From contig NZ_WOEY01000051.1 of the NCBI RefSeq assembly GCF_013177695.1, positions 1 to 64,000 on the forward strand: a stretch of 64,000 bases of DNA, in the 5' to 3' direction. The number at the start of each line of letters is the position of its first letter. Within the stretch, counting starts at the first letter, position 1. The position numbers were made by a program, and so were the translations under genes. The notes below the pieces were generated by a model. That model was not told where the DNA came from and did not search any database. It saw only the letters and a list, made by a program, of their open reading frames with translations. Positions 29,524-38,578 of the stretch are shown here, in pieces. This DNA is from Paraburkholderia solitsugae. Its GTDB lineage: Bacteria; Pseudomonadota; Gammaproteobacteria; Burkholderiales; Burkholderiaceae.

Positions 29524-29801
29524 ATCATTCTATTGAAATCAGCAATCACTATCTTCGGGAGTTGACTGACCACGAAATTTTATTCGTGTCCGGAGGAATG
29601 GAGCAAGAAGGCCAGCCAAACCAAGATGCTGGTGCTGTAAGCGGTATAGTCTATGCAATTTTAACCAATGCAGTATATGGTGGAGTTGGCTCAGCGGTTA
29701 CCGCAGGCTATTTGGGTGGTAATTGGGGTGCTGCTGGTATCGCGGGGATGCTTGGTGGGGCCGTAGTTGGTGGTCTCAAGCGCGTTACTGGCGGCAAATA
29801 A
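29520..29801 (+). CDS. class II microcin-like peptide precursor with double-glycine leader
   Basis: A 93-residue precursor behind AAGGAAAT. The leader ends LRELTDHEILFVSGG with the double glycine at residues 25-26, matching the consensus cut by C39 peptidase exporters. The predicted mature peptide (residues 27-93, 67 residues) begins MEQEGQPNQDAGAVSG. It contains about 18 glycines, several GxxxG motifs (GAVSG, GGNWGAAGIAG, GGAVVGG) and ends in basic KRVTGGK. It has no cysteine, so neither disulfides nor lanthionines are expected. The pattern fits a membrane-active class II microcin. It lies beside a complete C39 export system. I do not recognise the peptide as a described bacteriocin. Confidence 0.8.
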   Translation: MNHSIEISNHYLRELTDHEILFVSGGMEQEGQPNQDAGAVSGIVYAILTNAVYGGVGSAVTAGYLGGNWGAAGIAGMLGGAVVGGLKRVTGGK

Positions 29802-29809
29802 AGATAAAT

Positions 29810-29846
29810 AGCAAATATTCCCCAGCACTGCTGGGGAATATTTGCT
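29810..29846 (+). terminator. perfect 17-bp hairpin after the peptide gene
   Basis: Arms AGCAAATATTCCCCAGC (29810-29826) and GCTGGGGAATATTTGCT (29830-29846) with a three-base loop, nine bases after the precursor stop. There is no T-run behind it, so it may be a partial terminator or a 3'-end stabiliser that raises peptide output relative to the export genes. Confidence 0.6.
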
Positions 29847-29894
29847 CTGCGGATACTTTAAGGGGGCGAACTAATCAACAAATTGTCTAAGTGT

Positions 29895-29942
29895 TCACGC
29901 AAAGTCGATTTGAAATTTCGGGCCGTATCCACGAATTAATAT
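29895..29942 (-). pseudogene. C-terminal scrap of a second IS630-type transposase
   Basis: On the minus strand about 16 codons read AILIRGYGPKFQIDFA and then stop, matching the end of IS630 transposases (GYGTKY.I.F) and the equivalent part of the remnant at 28592-29209. With that remnant it brackets the immunity and peptide genes. Confidence 0.5.
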
Positions 29943-30075
29943 GGCAGTTTTTCGATTTATAAGTGACCGTGAAAAACTCGCTTGATTTCGATGCTTGAGC
30001 AGATGCCCTTCTAATCGGAATCGACTGCCCACCGGAAGTAAAAACAGCTAACCATACAGACTTATAAAAGCACTA

Positions 30076-31335
30076 ATGCCTCAGCGACCGACACTCTTCC
30101 GTAGCGAGGCGCAAAACGCGCAAGGCTCCCGGGTAGTTGGCGAGATTCTCCTGATCCGCCCGCTGTCCTTTAAGTTTCTCACGGCAATTGAAGCGTGTAT
30201 GGCAGCCTGCATCATTTTGCTTTTCGTCTTCGGTAGCTATACGCGCCGAACATCAGTTGAAGGCGTAATCACGCCTGATGGCGGTCTTGTCAAGGTATAC
30301 GCGCAACAGGCTGGCGTCGTGTTGAAACTGAATGCGGCCGAAGGACAGTCTGTTAATGCCGGAGAGTCGCTGTACACGATCTCGACCGACTTACAAAGCA
30401 CGGCGGGAGATACACAGGCCGCGCTTATTCAGGAAGCACGACAGCGCAAAGAGTCACTGCTACAGGAAATCGATAAGACTCACGTCTTGCAGGCCGACGA
30501 GCGCGAAACCTTGCAGGACAAAATCACCAGTCTGCGCGCCGAACTCTCGCGCGTTGAGAGTCAACTGGTTTCGCAGCGTACCCGCACCTCCATTGCAGCA
30601 GATGCGGCTAGCCGTTATGAGAACCTGCTTGCTAAAGACTACATTTCGAAGGACCAGGCCCAGCAGCATCAGGCCGACCTGCTTGACCAGCAGTCAAAGC
30701 TTGAGAGTCTGGAGCGCGACCGCACAGGCATGATGCAGTCGCTGCATGAGGCAAACAGCAGTCTTGCGGAATCGTCTCTTCAGCATCAGAACCAGATTGC
30801 ACAGATTCAACGGGAAGTGATCGCCGTTGACCAGACTGTGATCGAGAGCGAGGCAAAGCGCGAGTTTGTCATTTCCGCCCCCGAGGCTGGTACCGTCACT
30901 GCTGTGATCGCACAACCCGGGCAGACAGTGGACATTGCACAACCACTCGTGAGCATCGTGCCTGAAGGCACGCACTGGCGGGCTTATCTGTTTGTGCCGA
31001 GTGCCGCTATCGGTTTTGTACGTGTCGGCGATCCCGTTTTGCTTCGCTATCAGGCATTTCCGTATCAGAAGTTTGGACAATACCAGGCAAGCGTAGTCTC
31101 CATCGCGCGCACCGCGCTGTCTGCAGCCGAACTCGCGACAAGTGGTATCCAGAGTGCGAGTGACCGCACGTATTACCGGATCACCGTTGCGCTGAAATCA
31201 CAGACCGTTACGGCTTACGGCAAGCCGCAAGCGCTGGAGGCTGGCATGACACTCCAGGCGGATATCTTGCAGGAACGCCGCCGCCTTTACGAATGGGTGC
31301 TTGAGCCACTTTACAGTATGACCGGCAAACTCTAA
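30076..31335 (+). CDS. HlyD-family adaptor (CvaA-like) of bacteriocin exporter
   Basis: A 419-residue periplasmic adaptor of type I secretion. One membrane segment (about 34-53) ends in FGSYTRRTSVEGVITPDGG, closely matching the CvaA/HlyD pattern. A long coiled-coil hairpin (about 115-265) is flanked by lipoyl halves (AQQAGVVLKLNAAEGQSV and APEAGTVTAVIAQPGQTV), followed by the beta-barrel domain. It should link the ABC exporter to the outer membrane channel encoded just downstream. No ribosome binding site is obvious. The next gene starts 14 bases after its stop. Confidence 0.9.
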   Translation: MPQRPTLFRSEAQNAQGSRVVGEILLIRPLSFKFLTAIEACMAACIILLFVFGSYTRRTSVEGVITPDGGLVKVYAQQAGVVLKLNAAEGQSVNAGESLYTISTDLQSTAGDTQAALIQEARQRKESLLQEIDKTHVLQADERETLQDKITSLRAELSRVESQLVSQRTRTSIAADAASRYENLLAKDYISKDQAQQHQADLLDQQSKLESLERDRTGMMQSLHEANSSLAESSLQHQNQIAQIQREVIAVDQTVIESEAKREFVISAPEAGTVTAVIAQPGQTVDIAQPLVSIVPEGTHWRAYLFVPSAAIGFVRVGDPVLLRYQAFPYQKFGQYQASVVSIARTALSAAELATSGIQSASDRTYYRITVALKSQTVTAYGKPQALEAGMTLQADILQERRRLYEWVLEPLYSMTGKL

Positions 31336-31349
31336 CCCGACTTCAACTC

Positions 31350-33518
31350 ATGTCCCTTCTGGATCGTCTTTCCTTCGGCATTGGTAGCAAGTTGCCGATC
31401 ATCCTGCAAACCGAGGCTGCGGAATGTGGGCTAGCCTGTCTCGCGATGATCGCGGGTTACTACGGCCATCACGTCGATATCGCAACACTGCGTGGCCAGT
31501 TCTCGCTGTCGCTCAAGGGCGCATCCCTCAACCGCGTTATCGAAATTTCGAGGCGTCTTGAACTCGGCACCCGTCCGCTCAAGCTGGGGCTGAGCAGCCT
31601 GAACCAGTTGCGTCTGCCGTGCATCCTGCACTGGAACTTCAGTCATTTTGTCGTGCTTCGGGAAGTAAATAGCCGCGGTGTAACGATTCACGATCCGGCG
31701 CGGGGTGAATGCAAGTTGACGTTCGAGGAAGTGTCGCGCTCGTTTACCGGCGTCGCTCTTGAGCTGTGGCCCACCGGCAGTTTCAAACCTCGTGATGCGG
31801 ACCCAGCCGTCAGGCTGAGAACATTGATTGGGCCGGTCGCAGGGTTATATCGCTCGCTCGGGCAAGTCCTGGTGTTAGCCCTGGCGCTGGAGGTGTTCTC
31901 GCTAGTGTCACCGTTTTTTCTGCAATGGGTGATCGATGATGTGATCGTCGCCGCGGACCGCGATCTGTTGACGTTACTGGCACTGGGTTTTGGCCTTTTG
32001 CTGCTGATGCAGCAGGCTACGAGCGCCGTTCGGGCCTGGGCCTTGATTTACTTCGGCACAACGTTAAACGTGCAATGGCGTGCGAACATGTTTACTCACC
32101 TCCTGAGCCTGCCGGTTCAATATTTTGAGCGGCGGCACCTCGGCGACGTCGTTTCGCGTTTCAGCTCAATCGATACAATCCAGCAGACCCTTACCACCTC
32201 GTTTCTGACGGCGATCATTGATGGTGTGATGACGATAATCACACTCGCCATGATGTTCGTCTACAGTCCCATTCTCGGCATGGTCGCGCTTGGGACAATG
32301 CTTCTCTATGGTCTGTTGAGGTGGGCCTTGTATTCGCCGTTACGTCAGGCTAGTGGCAAACAGATCGTGCATACGGCGAAGCAACAGACCAATTTTCTGG
32401 AGACGGTTCGCGGGGTCAAGACGATCAAACTGTTTAACCGTCAGGGCGAGCGGCGGGCGGGATGGCTAACACTCCTGGTTGAACAGATCAATGCAGGCCT
32501 GCGTGTGCAAAAGCTGCAACTGGTCTTCCAGCAATTGAACGGACTGCTGTTCGGAATTGAGGGCATCTGCATCGTCTGGCTAGGCGCAAGGCTTGTACTC
32601 GACGGTCGTTTCACTGTTGGCGCGCTCATGGCATTCAACGCATACAAGATGCAGTTTGACGGTCGCGTGAGCAGCCTTATCGACAGGTTTTTCGAGGTCA
32701 AGATGTTGCAACTCCAGGGCGAGCGCCTGGCGGATATTGCCTTCGCACAACCTGAACCCGATACGGTCATGCGTCATGTGCCGGGAGAAGGGGATAACCT
32801 TGTGCCAAGCATTGAGGCCGATAATCTGACGTTCCAGTACGCCGAAGGCGAGCCGCAGGTTCTAAACGGCGTCTCGTTTCGCATCGAACCAGGCGAATCA
32901 GTCGCCGTCGTCGGGCCGTCAGGATGCGGCAAGACTACGCTTGTCAATGTGCTGCTCGGCATTCTCAGACCGACTGCCGGTACGGTGCGCATAGGTGGTA
33001 TTGATGTTGACCGCCTTGGCATCGAGCGGCTGCGCTCGCTCGTTGGTACGGTCTTGCAGGACGACGTTCTGTTCGCCGGATCGATTGCCGACAATATCTG
33101 TTTTTTCGATCCGCAGGCTGATTCCCAATGGATCGCCGAATGCGCACGGCTCGCCGCAATCCACTCGGATATCGTCGCGATGCCGATGGGCTACAACACG
33201 CTAGTCGGAGACATGGGTACGGTCCTGTCGGGTGGGCAAAAGCAACGCGTGTTGCTTGCGCGGGCGCTCTACAAACGTCCCAGGATTCTCGTGCTGGACG
33301 AGGCAACGAGTCACCTGGACGTCCAGCGTGAACAGCAGGTCAATGCTGCGGTGAGCGCGCTTCAGATGACTCGCCTGATCGTCGCACACCGCCCCGAAAC
33401 AATCGCGTCCGCGTCACGGGTCATTGTCCTTGACGCGGGCAAGGTGGCCTACGATCGACGGACGTCAGCACCTGCATCAACGACACCCGGCGCGGACGTC
33501 GCAGTGTCTGGTCGGTGA
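31350..33518 (+). CDS. C39 peptidase-containing ABC exporter (CvaB-like)
   Basis: A 722-residue fused protein. The N-terminal peptidase C39 domain (about 12-135) has Gln20, the catalytic Cys26 in TEAAECGLACLAMI, His in NFSHFVVL and Asp in IHDPARG. A six-helix transmembrane domain follows (about 160-430), then an ATPase with Walker A GPSGCGKTTL near residue 520 and signature LSGGQKQRVLLARAL near 626 followed by VLDEATSHLD. It should cut the double-glycine leader and drive the peptide out. All catalytic residues are present, so the exporter looks functional. Confidence 0.95.
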   Translation: MSLLDRLSFGIGSKLPIILQTEAAECGLACLAMIAGYYGHHVDIATLRGQFSLSLKGASLNRVIEISRRLELGTRPLKLGLSSLNQLRLPCILHWNFSHFVVLREVNSRGVTIHDPARGECKLTFEEVSRSFTGVALELWPTGSFKPRDADPAVRLRTLIGPVAGLYRSLGQVLVLALALEVFSLVSPFFLQWVIDDVIVAADRDLLTLLALGFGLLLLMQQATSAVRAWALIYFGTTLNVQWRANMFTHLLSLPVQYFERRHLGDVVSRFSSIDTIQQTLTTSFLTAIIDGVMTIITLAMMFVYSPILGMVALGTMLLYGLLRWALYSPLRQASGKQIVHTAKQQTNFLETVRGVKTIKLFNRQGERRAGWLTLLVEQINAGLRVQKLQLVFQQLNGLLFGIEGICIVWLGARLVLDGRFTVGALMAFNAYKMQFDGRVSSLIDRFFEVKMLQLQGERLADIAFAQPEPDTVMRHVPGEGDNLVPSIEADNLTFQYAEGEPQVLNGVSFRIEPGESVAVVGPSGCGKTTLVNVLLGILRPTAGTVRIGGIDVDRLGIERLRSLVGTVLQDDVLFAGSIADNICFFDPQADSQWIAECARLAAIHSDIVAMPMGYNTLVGDMGTVLSGGQKQRVLLARALYKRPRILVLDEATSHLDVQREQQVNAAVSALQMTRLIVAHRPETIASASRVIVLDAGKVAYDRRTSAPASTTPGADVAVSGR

Positions 33519-33523
33519 GGTCC

Positions 33524-34957
33524 ATGTCGCATCGCCTCCTTCTCGCCGCGGGCATGGTGGTCCTGTGTCTCGCGCGGACCGCGAGCGCCCAGTGGCTAGA
33601 CATTTACGGGACGAAGCAGACCATATCAGGTTCTCCGGCTGGGCCTCTCCTGATGAACGAATCATGTCTGCCCGAAGCGGCGGATCGTGCGCTGGGTCTG
33701 CAAGACGTGCTGCTGCAAGCGATCTGCGCGAACCCGCGAACGAGGCAGGCATGGGCGAACGTACGTGCTCAGGCGGCAGCTGTTGGGGTGAGTGAGGCCG
33801 CCTACCTGCCAACGCTCGATGCGACGGCGGGCATCGAGCGTGACACACTGGCGACAACCTACAACGCAAGTGCCCTCGGTGCGGGTTCGATTGCTTCATC
33901 GCAAAATTCGTCGAGCCGCTATGGAATGTTGAACTTCGGCTGGGTACTGTTCGATTTTGGAAAGCGCAGTGCTGATTTGCGTCAGGCGCGGGCTCTGCTG
34001 GCCGCCGCAAACGCGGCACAGGACGATACGCTCCAGGCCATCTTTTTTATGGCTGCTCAAGCCTACTACGACCTTAGTGATGCACAGGCATCACTCGAAG
34101 CCGCGCGCGCGACGGAGAGCACGGCACACGACAGTCTCGCCGATACAACCGCAAAGCACGGTGGCGGCGTTGGCGCCATGAGCGACCAGTTGCAGGCTGA
34201 AACGACCTACCGGCGCGCGGTGCTCGACCGTGTGAGCGCTGAAGGTAACGTGTCAGCCGCCACTGGAACGCTTGCGACCGCGATGGGACTCGACGCGAAT
34301 ACGCCTATAAGGATCAGTTCGACGGAGCCGGCGGTCGACAATGCGGCATTTGCGCAAAACGTGGATCAACTGATTGACGAAGCGAAGACACTGCAGCCTA
34401 AACTGTTTGCTGCGCGCGCCCGATTGGAAGCCGCACGCGCGAACGTCGATTCAGTGCGAGCGGGGGGCCGGCCCATTATTTCGCTTGTGGGTAACCTCAC
34501 CGCAAATAATCCGTCGTATCAGCAGCAACCCGAACAGCTTCCCGTTACAGGTAGCAGGGGGAGCACGATTGGTATCCAGTTGACGATTCCTCTCTTTGAA
34601 GGCTTCGCATCGGGCTATCGGGTCGAACAGGCAGAGCAGCAGGCCGATGCCGAAGAGGCGAACCTGCAAAACACGGAACTACAGGTGTCGCTTGACGTAT
34701 GGAAGAGTTACGAAAGTTTGCTGACAAACACGGAGAACCTTGGAATCTCTCAGGATTTGCTTACCGCTGCCGAGCGCTCGCTCGAAATTGCACGTGGGCG
34801 CTACAGGGAGGGCGTCGGTACATTCACGGAACTGCTGAATGCTCAGGTGGCGCTGACCGATGCGCGCAAGCAGCGCGTGCTTGCCGTCTCGAAGTGGCGG
34901 ACCTCCCGGCTAAGACTGGCTTTAAGCCTCGGGAACCTTGGGTTCTGGTCTCCTTAG
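33524..34957 (+). CDS. TolC-family outer membrane protein
   Basis: A 477-residue protein with a signal peptide (MSHRLLLAAGMVVLCLARTASAQ, cleavage near residue 22) and the duplicated helical repeat of TolC-like channels: ALGLQDVLLQAICANPRTRQAWANV and QAEAQ-type helices early, RARLEAARANVDSVRAGGRP in the second half. It is the outer-membrane exit duct for the adaptor and ABC exporter. The ATG at 33524 follows GAGG and lies five bases after the exporter stop. Unlike colicin V, which borrows the host TolC, this locus has its own. Confidence 0.9.
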   Translation: MSHRLLLAAGMVVLCLARTASAQWLDIYGTKQTISGSPAGPLLMNESCLPEAADRALGLQDVLLQAICANPRTRQAWANVRAQAAAVGVSEAAYLPTLDATAGIERDTLATTYNASALGAGSIASSQNSSSRYGMLNFGWVLFDFGKRSADLRQARALLAAANAAQDDTLQAIFFMAAQAYYDLSDAQASLEAARATESTAHDSLADTTAKHGGGVGAMSDQLQAETTYRRAVLDRVSAEGNVSAATGTLATAMGLDANTPIRISSTEPAVDNAAFAQNVDQLIDEAKTLQPKLFAARARLEAARANVDSVRAGGRPIISLVGNLTANNPSYQQQPEQLPVTGSRGSTIGIQLTIPLFEGFASGYRVEQAEQQADAEEANLQNTELQVSLDVWKSYESLLTNTENLGISQDLLTAAERSLEIARGRYREGVGTFTELLNAQVALTDARKQRVLAVSKWRTSRLRLALSLGNLGFWSP

Positions 34958-34990
34958 GGACAGTACACGGCCGATTCTTGGAAAGTCAAT

Positions 34991-35626
34991 TTATTTCAAC
35001 GGCTTATGGCCGTCCTGAGACGTGCTGAGCATCCGCTCCACATACCGCGCAATCAGATCGATTTCCAGATTGACCGGCGACCCCTCGCGCAAATTCCTGA
35101 GCGACGTCACCTGCACGGTGTGCGGGATCAGATTGATCGAGAATTCGCAGCCGTCGTCGCGATCATTAACCGAATTGACCGTCAGGCTTACGCCGTTAAC
35201 CGTGATCGAGCCTTTGAAAGCCAGATAGCGGCCGATCTCGCGCGGCGCCAGCACGCGCAGTTCGTGCGATTCGCCGACCGGCGCGAAACGCGTGACCGTG
35301 CCGAGGCCGTCCACGTGGCCGGAGACAATATGGCCGCCGAGCCGGTCGTGCGCGCGCAGTGCTTTCTCGAGATTGACTTCGCCCGGCTCGCCCAGACCGA
35401 CCGTGCAGTTCAGGCTTTCGCGCGACACGTCCACTTCGAACGAATGCGCGGCCTTTTCCACGACCGTCATGCAGGCACCCTGGATCGTGATGCTGTCGCC
35501 GAGCTGGACGTCTTCGAGATCGAGGCCGCCGGCTTCGACGTTCAGGCGCACGCCCGCATCGCCATCGGTGCCGAGGGGTTTGACTGATTCGATGCGGCCG
35601 ACTGCCGCGACGATTCCTGTAAACAT
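34991..35626 (-). CDS. ribE: riboflavin synthase, alpha chain
   Basis: A 211-residue trimeric enzyme dismutating two lumazines to riboflavin. Two lumazine-binding repeats are visible, the first opening MFTGIVAAVGRIESV and the second at HIVSGHVDGLGTV. GACMTVVE and GSITVNGVSLTVN are the paired substrate sites. It is 15 bases after ribD. In related genomes I expect ribBA next; here the bacteriocin export operon ends 33 bases beyond its stop. Confidence 0.96.
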   Translation of the reverse strand: MFTGIVAAVGRIESVKPLGTDGDAGVRLNVEAGGLDLEDVQLGDSITIQGACMTVVEKAAHSFEVDVSRESLNCTVGLGEPGEVNLEKALRAHDRLGGHIVSGHVDGLGTVTRFAPVGESHELRVLAPREIGRYLAFKGSITVNGVSLTVNSVNDRDDGCEFSINLIPHTVQVTSLRNLREGSPVNLEIDLIARYVERMLSTSQDGHKPLK

Positions 35627-35641
35627 CGTGCTAATCCTTGA

Positions 35642-36811
35642 TCAATTCGAAGTGGGTTGGGGGGCGGAATCGGTCCCGGCTTCAGGTGCCGGTTGCGGCT
35701 CGGCGCGGGGCACAAAGCGCGCGAGAATCCGCAGATCGTCGCCGATCCGGTCGACTGCATGGAAATTCAGTTGCATGCGGCCTTCGAGCGTTTCCGGCGC
35801 GTTCAGATTGAACATGCTCATCGAGTCTACGCCGAGCAGGCTTGGCGCGAGATAGACCAGCAGTTCGTCGACGCAGCCTTCGCGCAGCAGCGAGCCGTTC
35901 AGCTTGTAGCCCGCCTCGACGTGCAGTTCGTTCACGTTACGCTCGCCGAGCACTTTCAGCACAGCGGGCAGGTCGACCTTGCCCGCTGGGTTCGCCAGTT
36001 GCACGATCTCCGCGCCGCGATCACGCAGTGCGCTCGCTCGCTCGGTATGACGCTCATCGAGATTGCCGCAGAAAATCAGCGTGGGTGCGCCGGCCAGGAT
36101 CTGCGCTTCAGGCGGCACGTCGAGCTGGCTGTCGATCAGCACGCGTTGTGGCTGGCGAGGCGTGTGGACGGCACGCACGGTCATGCGCGGATCGTCTTCC
36201 CTGACGGTGCCGATGCCCGTCAGGATCGCCGATGCGCGGGCGCGCCAAGCGTGACCATCGGCGCGTGCCGCTTCGCCGGTAATCCATTGACTCACGCCCG
36301 ACGGCAAGCCGGTGCGGCCGTCCAGCGAAGCCGCCACTTTCATGCGGACCCACGGGCGGCCGCGCGTCATGCGCGACACGAAGCCGATGTTCAGTTCGTG
36401 CGCTTCGTTGGCGAGCAGCCCGCAACGCACTTCAATGCCGGCGTCGCGCAGCATCGCGAGGCCACGCCCGGAGACTTGCGGATTCGGGTCTTCCATCGCC
36501 GCGACCACGCGCTCGACCTGTGCTTCGATCAGCGCATGCGCGCACGGCGGCGTGCGGCCGAAATGGCTGCACGGCTCGAGCGTCACGTAAGCCGTGGCGC
36601 CGCGCAGATCATGGCCGCGCGAACGCGCGTCCTTCAACGCGCGCACTTCGGCATGATCCTGGCCGGCCGGTTGCGTGAAGCCTTCGCCGATCACCTCGCC
36701 GTTCTTGACAAGCACACAACCGACGCGCGGATTCGGATCAGTCGTATACATGCCGCGCTTGGCCAGCGCGAGCGCGCGTTCCATATGGACGAAGTCGGTT
36801 TGCGAAAACAT
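35642..36811 (-). CDS. ribD: bifunctional diaminohydroxyphosphoribosylaminopyrimidine deaminase/reductase
   Basis: A 389-residue riboflavin enzyme. The N-terminal deaminase (about 1-145) has zinc ligands in HAEVRAL (His53, Glu55) and CSHFGRTPPC (Cys81, Cys90). The reductase follows, with PWVRMKVAASLDGR and GYKLNGSLLREGCVDELLVY. The C-terminus has a short Ala/Pro tail. Transcribed with ribE and probably with hemL upstream. Confidence 0.96.
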   Translation of the reverse strand: MFSQTDFVHMERALALAKRGMYTTDPNPRVGCVLVKNGEVIGEGFTQPAGQDHAEVRALKDARSRGHDLRGATAYVTLEPCSHFGRTPPCAHALIEAQVERVVAAMEDPNPQVSGRGLAMLRDAGIEVRCGLLANEAHELNIGFVSRMTRGRPWVRMKVAASLDGRTGLPSGVSQWITGEAARADGHAWRARASAILTGIGTVREDDPRMTVRAVHTPRQPQRVLIDSQLDVPPEAQILAGAPTLIFCGNLDERHTERASALRDRGAEIVQLANPAGKVDLPAVLKVLGERNVNELHVEAGYKLNGSLLREGCVDELLVYLAPSLLGVDSMSMFNLNAPETLEGRMQLNFHAVDRIGDDLRILARFVPRAEPQPAPEAGTDSAPQPTSN

Positions 36812-36883
36812 CGGTATCCGGTCGGGTGCGGTGGCTAGGCAGTATTGAGTCTGGGTTTCGGCGGCTTCTGTGTCTCGTTGGCC

Positions 36884-38167
36884 TCAGGCCGCGAGCGAGG
36901 CGAATGCGCCGCGCGCTGCGTCGATCGTGGCGTCGATGATCGCGTCGTCGTGAGCGATCGAAACGAAGCCCGCTTCATACGCCGACGGCGCGAAGTACAC
37001 ACCCGCGTCGAGCATCTTGTGGAAGAACGCATTGAAGCGCGGCACGTCGCTCTTTGTGACTTCGGCGAAGCTGGTCGGAACCGATTCGGTGAAGTAGAGG
37101 CCGAACATGCCGCCGAGCGAATCGGCCGCGAACGGCACCTTCGCTTCGCGCGCGACAGTCGCGAGACCTTGCGCGAGACGCGTGGTGCGGGCGGAAAGCG
37201 TGTCGTAGAAGCCCGGCGCCTGGATCAGTTGCAGCGTCTTCAGACCCGCGGCGACGGCGATCGGGTTGCCCGACAGCGTGCCCGCCTGGTAGACGCCGCC
37301 GAGCGGCGCGAGGTGAGCCATGATGTCGCGCCGGCCGCCGAAGGCTGCCGCCGGCATGCCGCCACCGATCACCTTGCCCAGACACGTCAAATCCGGCGTG
37401 ATGCCGTAGACCTCTTGCGCGCCACCCAGGGCGACGCGGAAGCCGCACATCACTTCGTCGAAAATCAGTACTGAGCCGTACTCGGTGCACAGGCGGCGCA
37501 AGGCTTGCAGGAATTCAGGCGTGGCGCGCACGAGGTTCATGTTGCCCGCCACAGGCTCGACGATCACCGAGGCGATCTCATTGCCGAACGCCTTGAACGC
37601 TTCTTCGAGTTCAGCGACGTTGTTGTACTCGAGCACCGTGGTGTGCTTGGCGATATCGACCGGCACGCCCGCCGAAGTCGGATTGCCGAACGTGAGCAGG
37701 CCCGAGCCGGCTTTGACCAGCAGGCTGTCCGCGTGGCCGTGGTAGCAGCCTTCGAACTTGACGATGCGGCTGCGGTTCGTGAAGCCGCGTGCGAGGCGCA
37801 GTGCGCTCATGGTCGCTTCGGTGCCGCTCGATACCATGCGGACCTGTTCGATCGACGGGACCAGCTTGCAGATTTCTTCGGCGATTTCGATTTCGGATTC
37901 TGTCGGCGCGCCGAAGGAGAAGCCGTTGGCCAGCACACGCTGGACCGCTTCCAGTACTTCCGGGTGGACGTGGCCGAGGATCATCGGGCCCCATGAGCCG
38001 ATGTAGTCGATATAGCGTTGGCCGTCCGCGTCCCAGAAGTATGGTCCTTCGGCGCGCTCGATGAAGCGCGGCGTGCCGCCTACCGATCGGAATGCGCGGA
38101 CCGGCGAGTTCACGCCACCGGGGATGGTGCGCTGCGCGCGCTCGAAGAGGATCTCGTTTTTGGACAT
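36884..38167 (-). CDS. hemL: glutamate-1-semialdehyde 2,1-aminomutase
   Basis: A 427-residue PLP enzyme making 5-aminolevulinate in the C5 route to heme. [14 protein letters not shown] and [17 protein letters not shown] carry the PLP lysine at Lys265; the length is exactly that of the E. coli enzyme. The frame extends upstream to 38425, but [26 protein letters not shown] is the conserved start (ATG at 38165-38167). It is the first gene of the hemL-ribD-ribE run, with 72 bases to ribD. Confidence 0.97.
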   Translation of the reverse strand: MSKNEILFERAQRTIPGGVNSPVRAFRSVGGTPRFIERAEGPYFWDADGQRYIDYIGSWGPMILGHVHPEVLEAVQRVLANGFSFGAPTESEIEIAEEICKLVPSIEQVRMVSSGTEATMSALRLARGFTNRSRIVKFEGCYHGHADSLLVKAGSGLLTFGNPTSAGVPVDIAKHTTVLEYNNVAELEEAFKAFGNEIASVIVEPVAGNMNLVRATPEFLQALRRLCTEYGSVLIFDEVMCGFRVALGGAQEVYGITPDLTCLGKVIGGGMPAAAFGGRRDIMAHLAPLGGVYQAGTLSGNPIAVAAGLKTLQLIQAPGFYDTLSARTTRLAQGLATVAREAKVPFAADSLGGMFGLYFTESVPTSFAEVTKSDVPRFNAFFHKMLDAGVYFAPSAYEAGFVSIAHDDAIIDATIDAARGAFASLAA

Positions 38168-38283
38168 GGTGATGGCTGGAATTTGGGTTGCGCAGCGGCG
38201 CGGGGGCTGTGGTTCTTGCGCTTCGCGCGGCGCTGTGGGTTTGGTGGGGAAATTGTACCGGAGTCGGGGGGAAGGGGTTTTGG

Positions 38284-38575
38284 GTTTGCCCCTGTGCTGG
38301 GGGTGAGATGCTGGTTCTTGGGCCTTTCCTTGAATTGTTATTGGTCTATTAGCGTTGCCCCTGTGCGGGGCGGCACTTACTTTCTTTGCCGCCGCAAAGA
38401 AAGATAAGCAAAGAAAGCGGCTCACACCGCCAGCTCATAAGCGGGTCCCCCGCGCAGCCACGGTAGTGGTGCATCTGGAATCTGTGTTCTCGCACGTTCA
38501 ACCCTGGTGACAAGGCAGTCATACTTCCAGCGGCGCTGCGCGTGCTGTAGCGGTACTTCACCAACCCTGGGTCGG
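38284..38575. repeat. dispersed Paraburkholderia-type intergenic repeat
   Basis: The 411 bases between hemL and the EVE-like gene hold a repeat-like block. It has the hairpin CTTTCTTTGC/GCAAAGAAAG (38380-38403), a GCCCC/GGGGC hairpin just before it, and a degenerate second copy of the GCCCCTGTGC motif at about 38291. I recall near-identical blocks at many sites in Paraburkholderia genomes; this is from memory and needs a genome count. Open frames within it look like artefacts. Confidence 0.55.
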
Positions 38576-38578
38576 CGC

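Noticed and set aside
38349..38564. 71-codon minus-strand frame upstream of hemL
   Set aside because: Lies wholly within the dispersed repeat and has no ribosome binding site.
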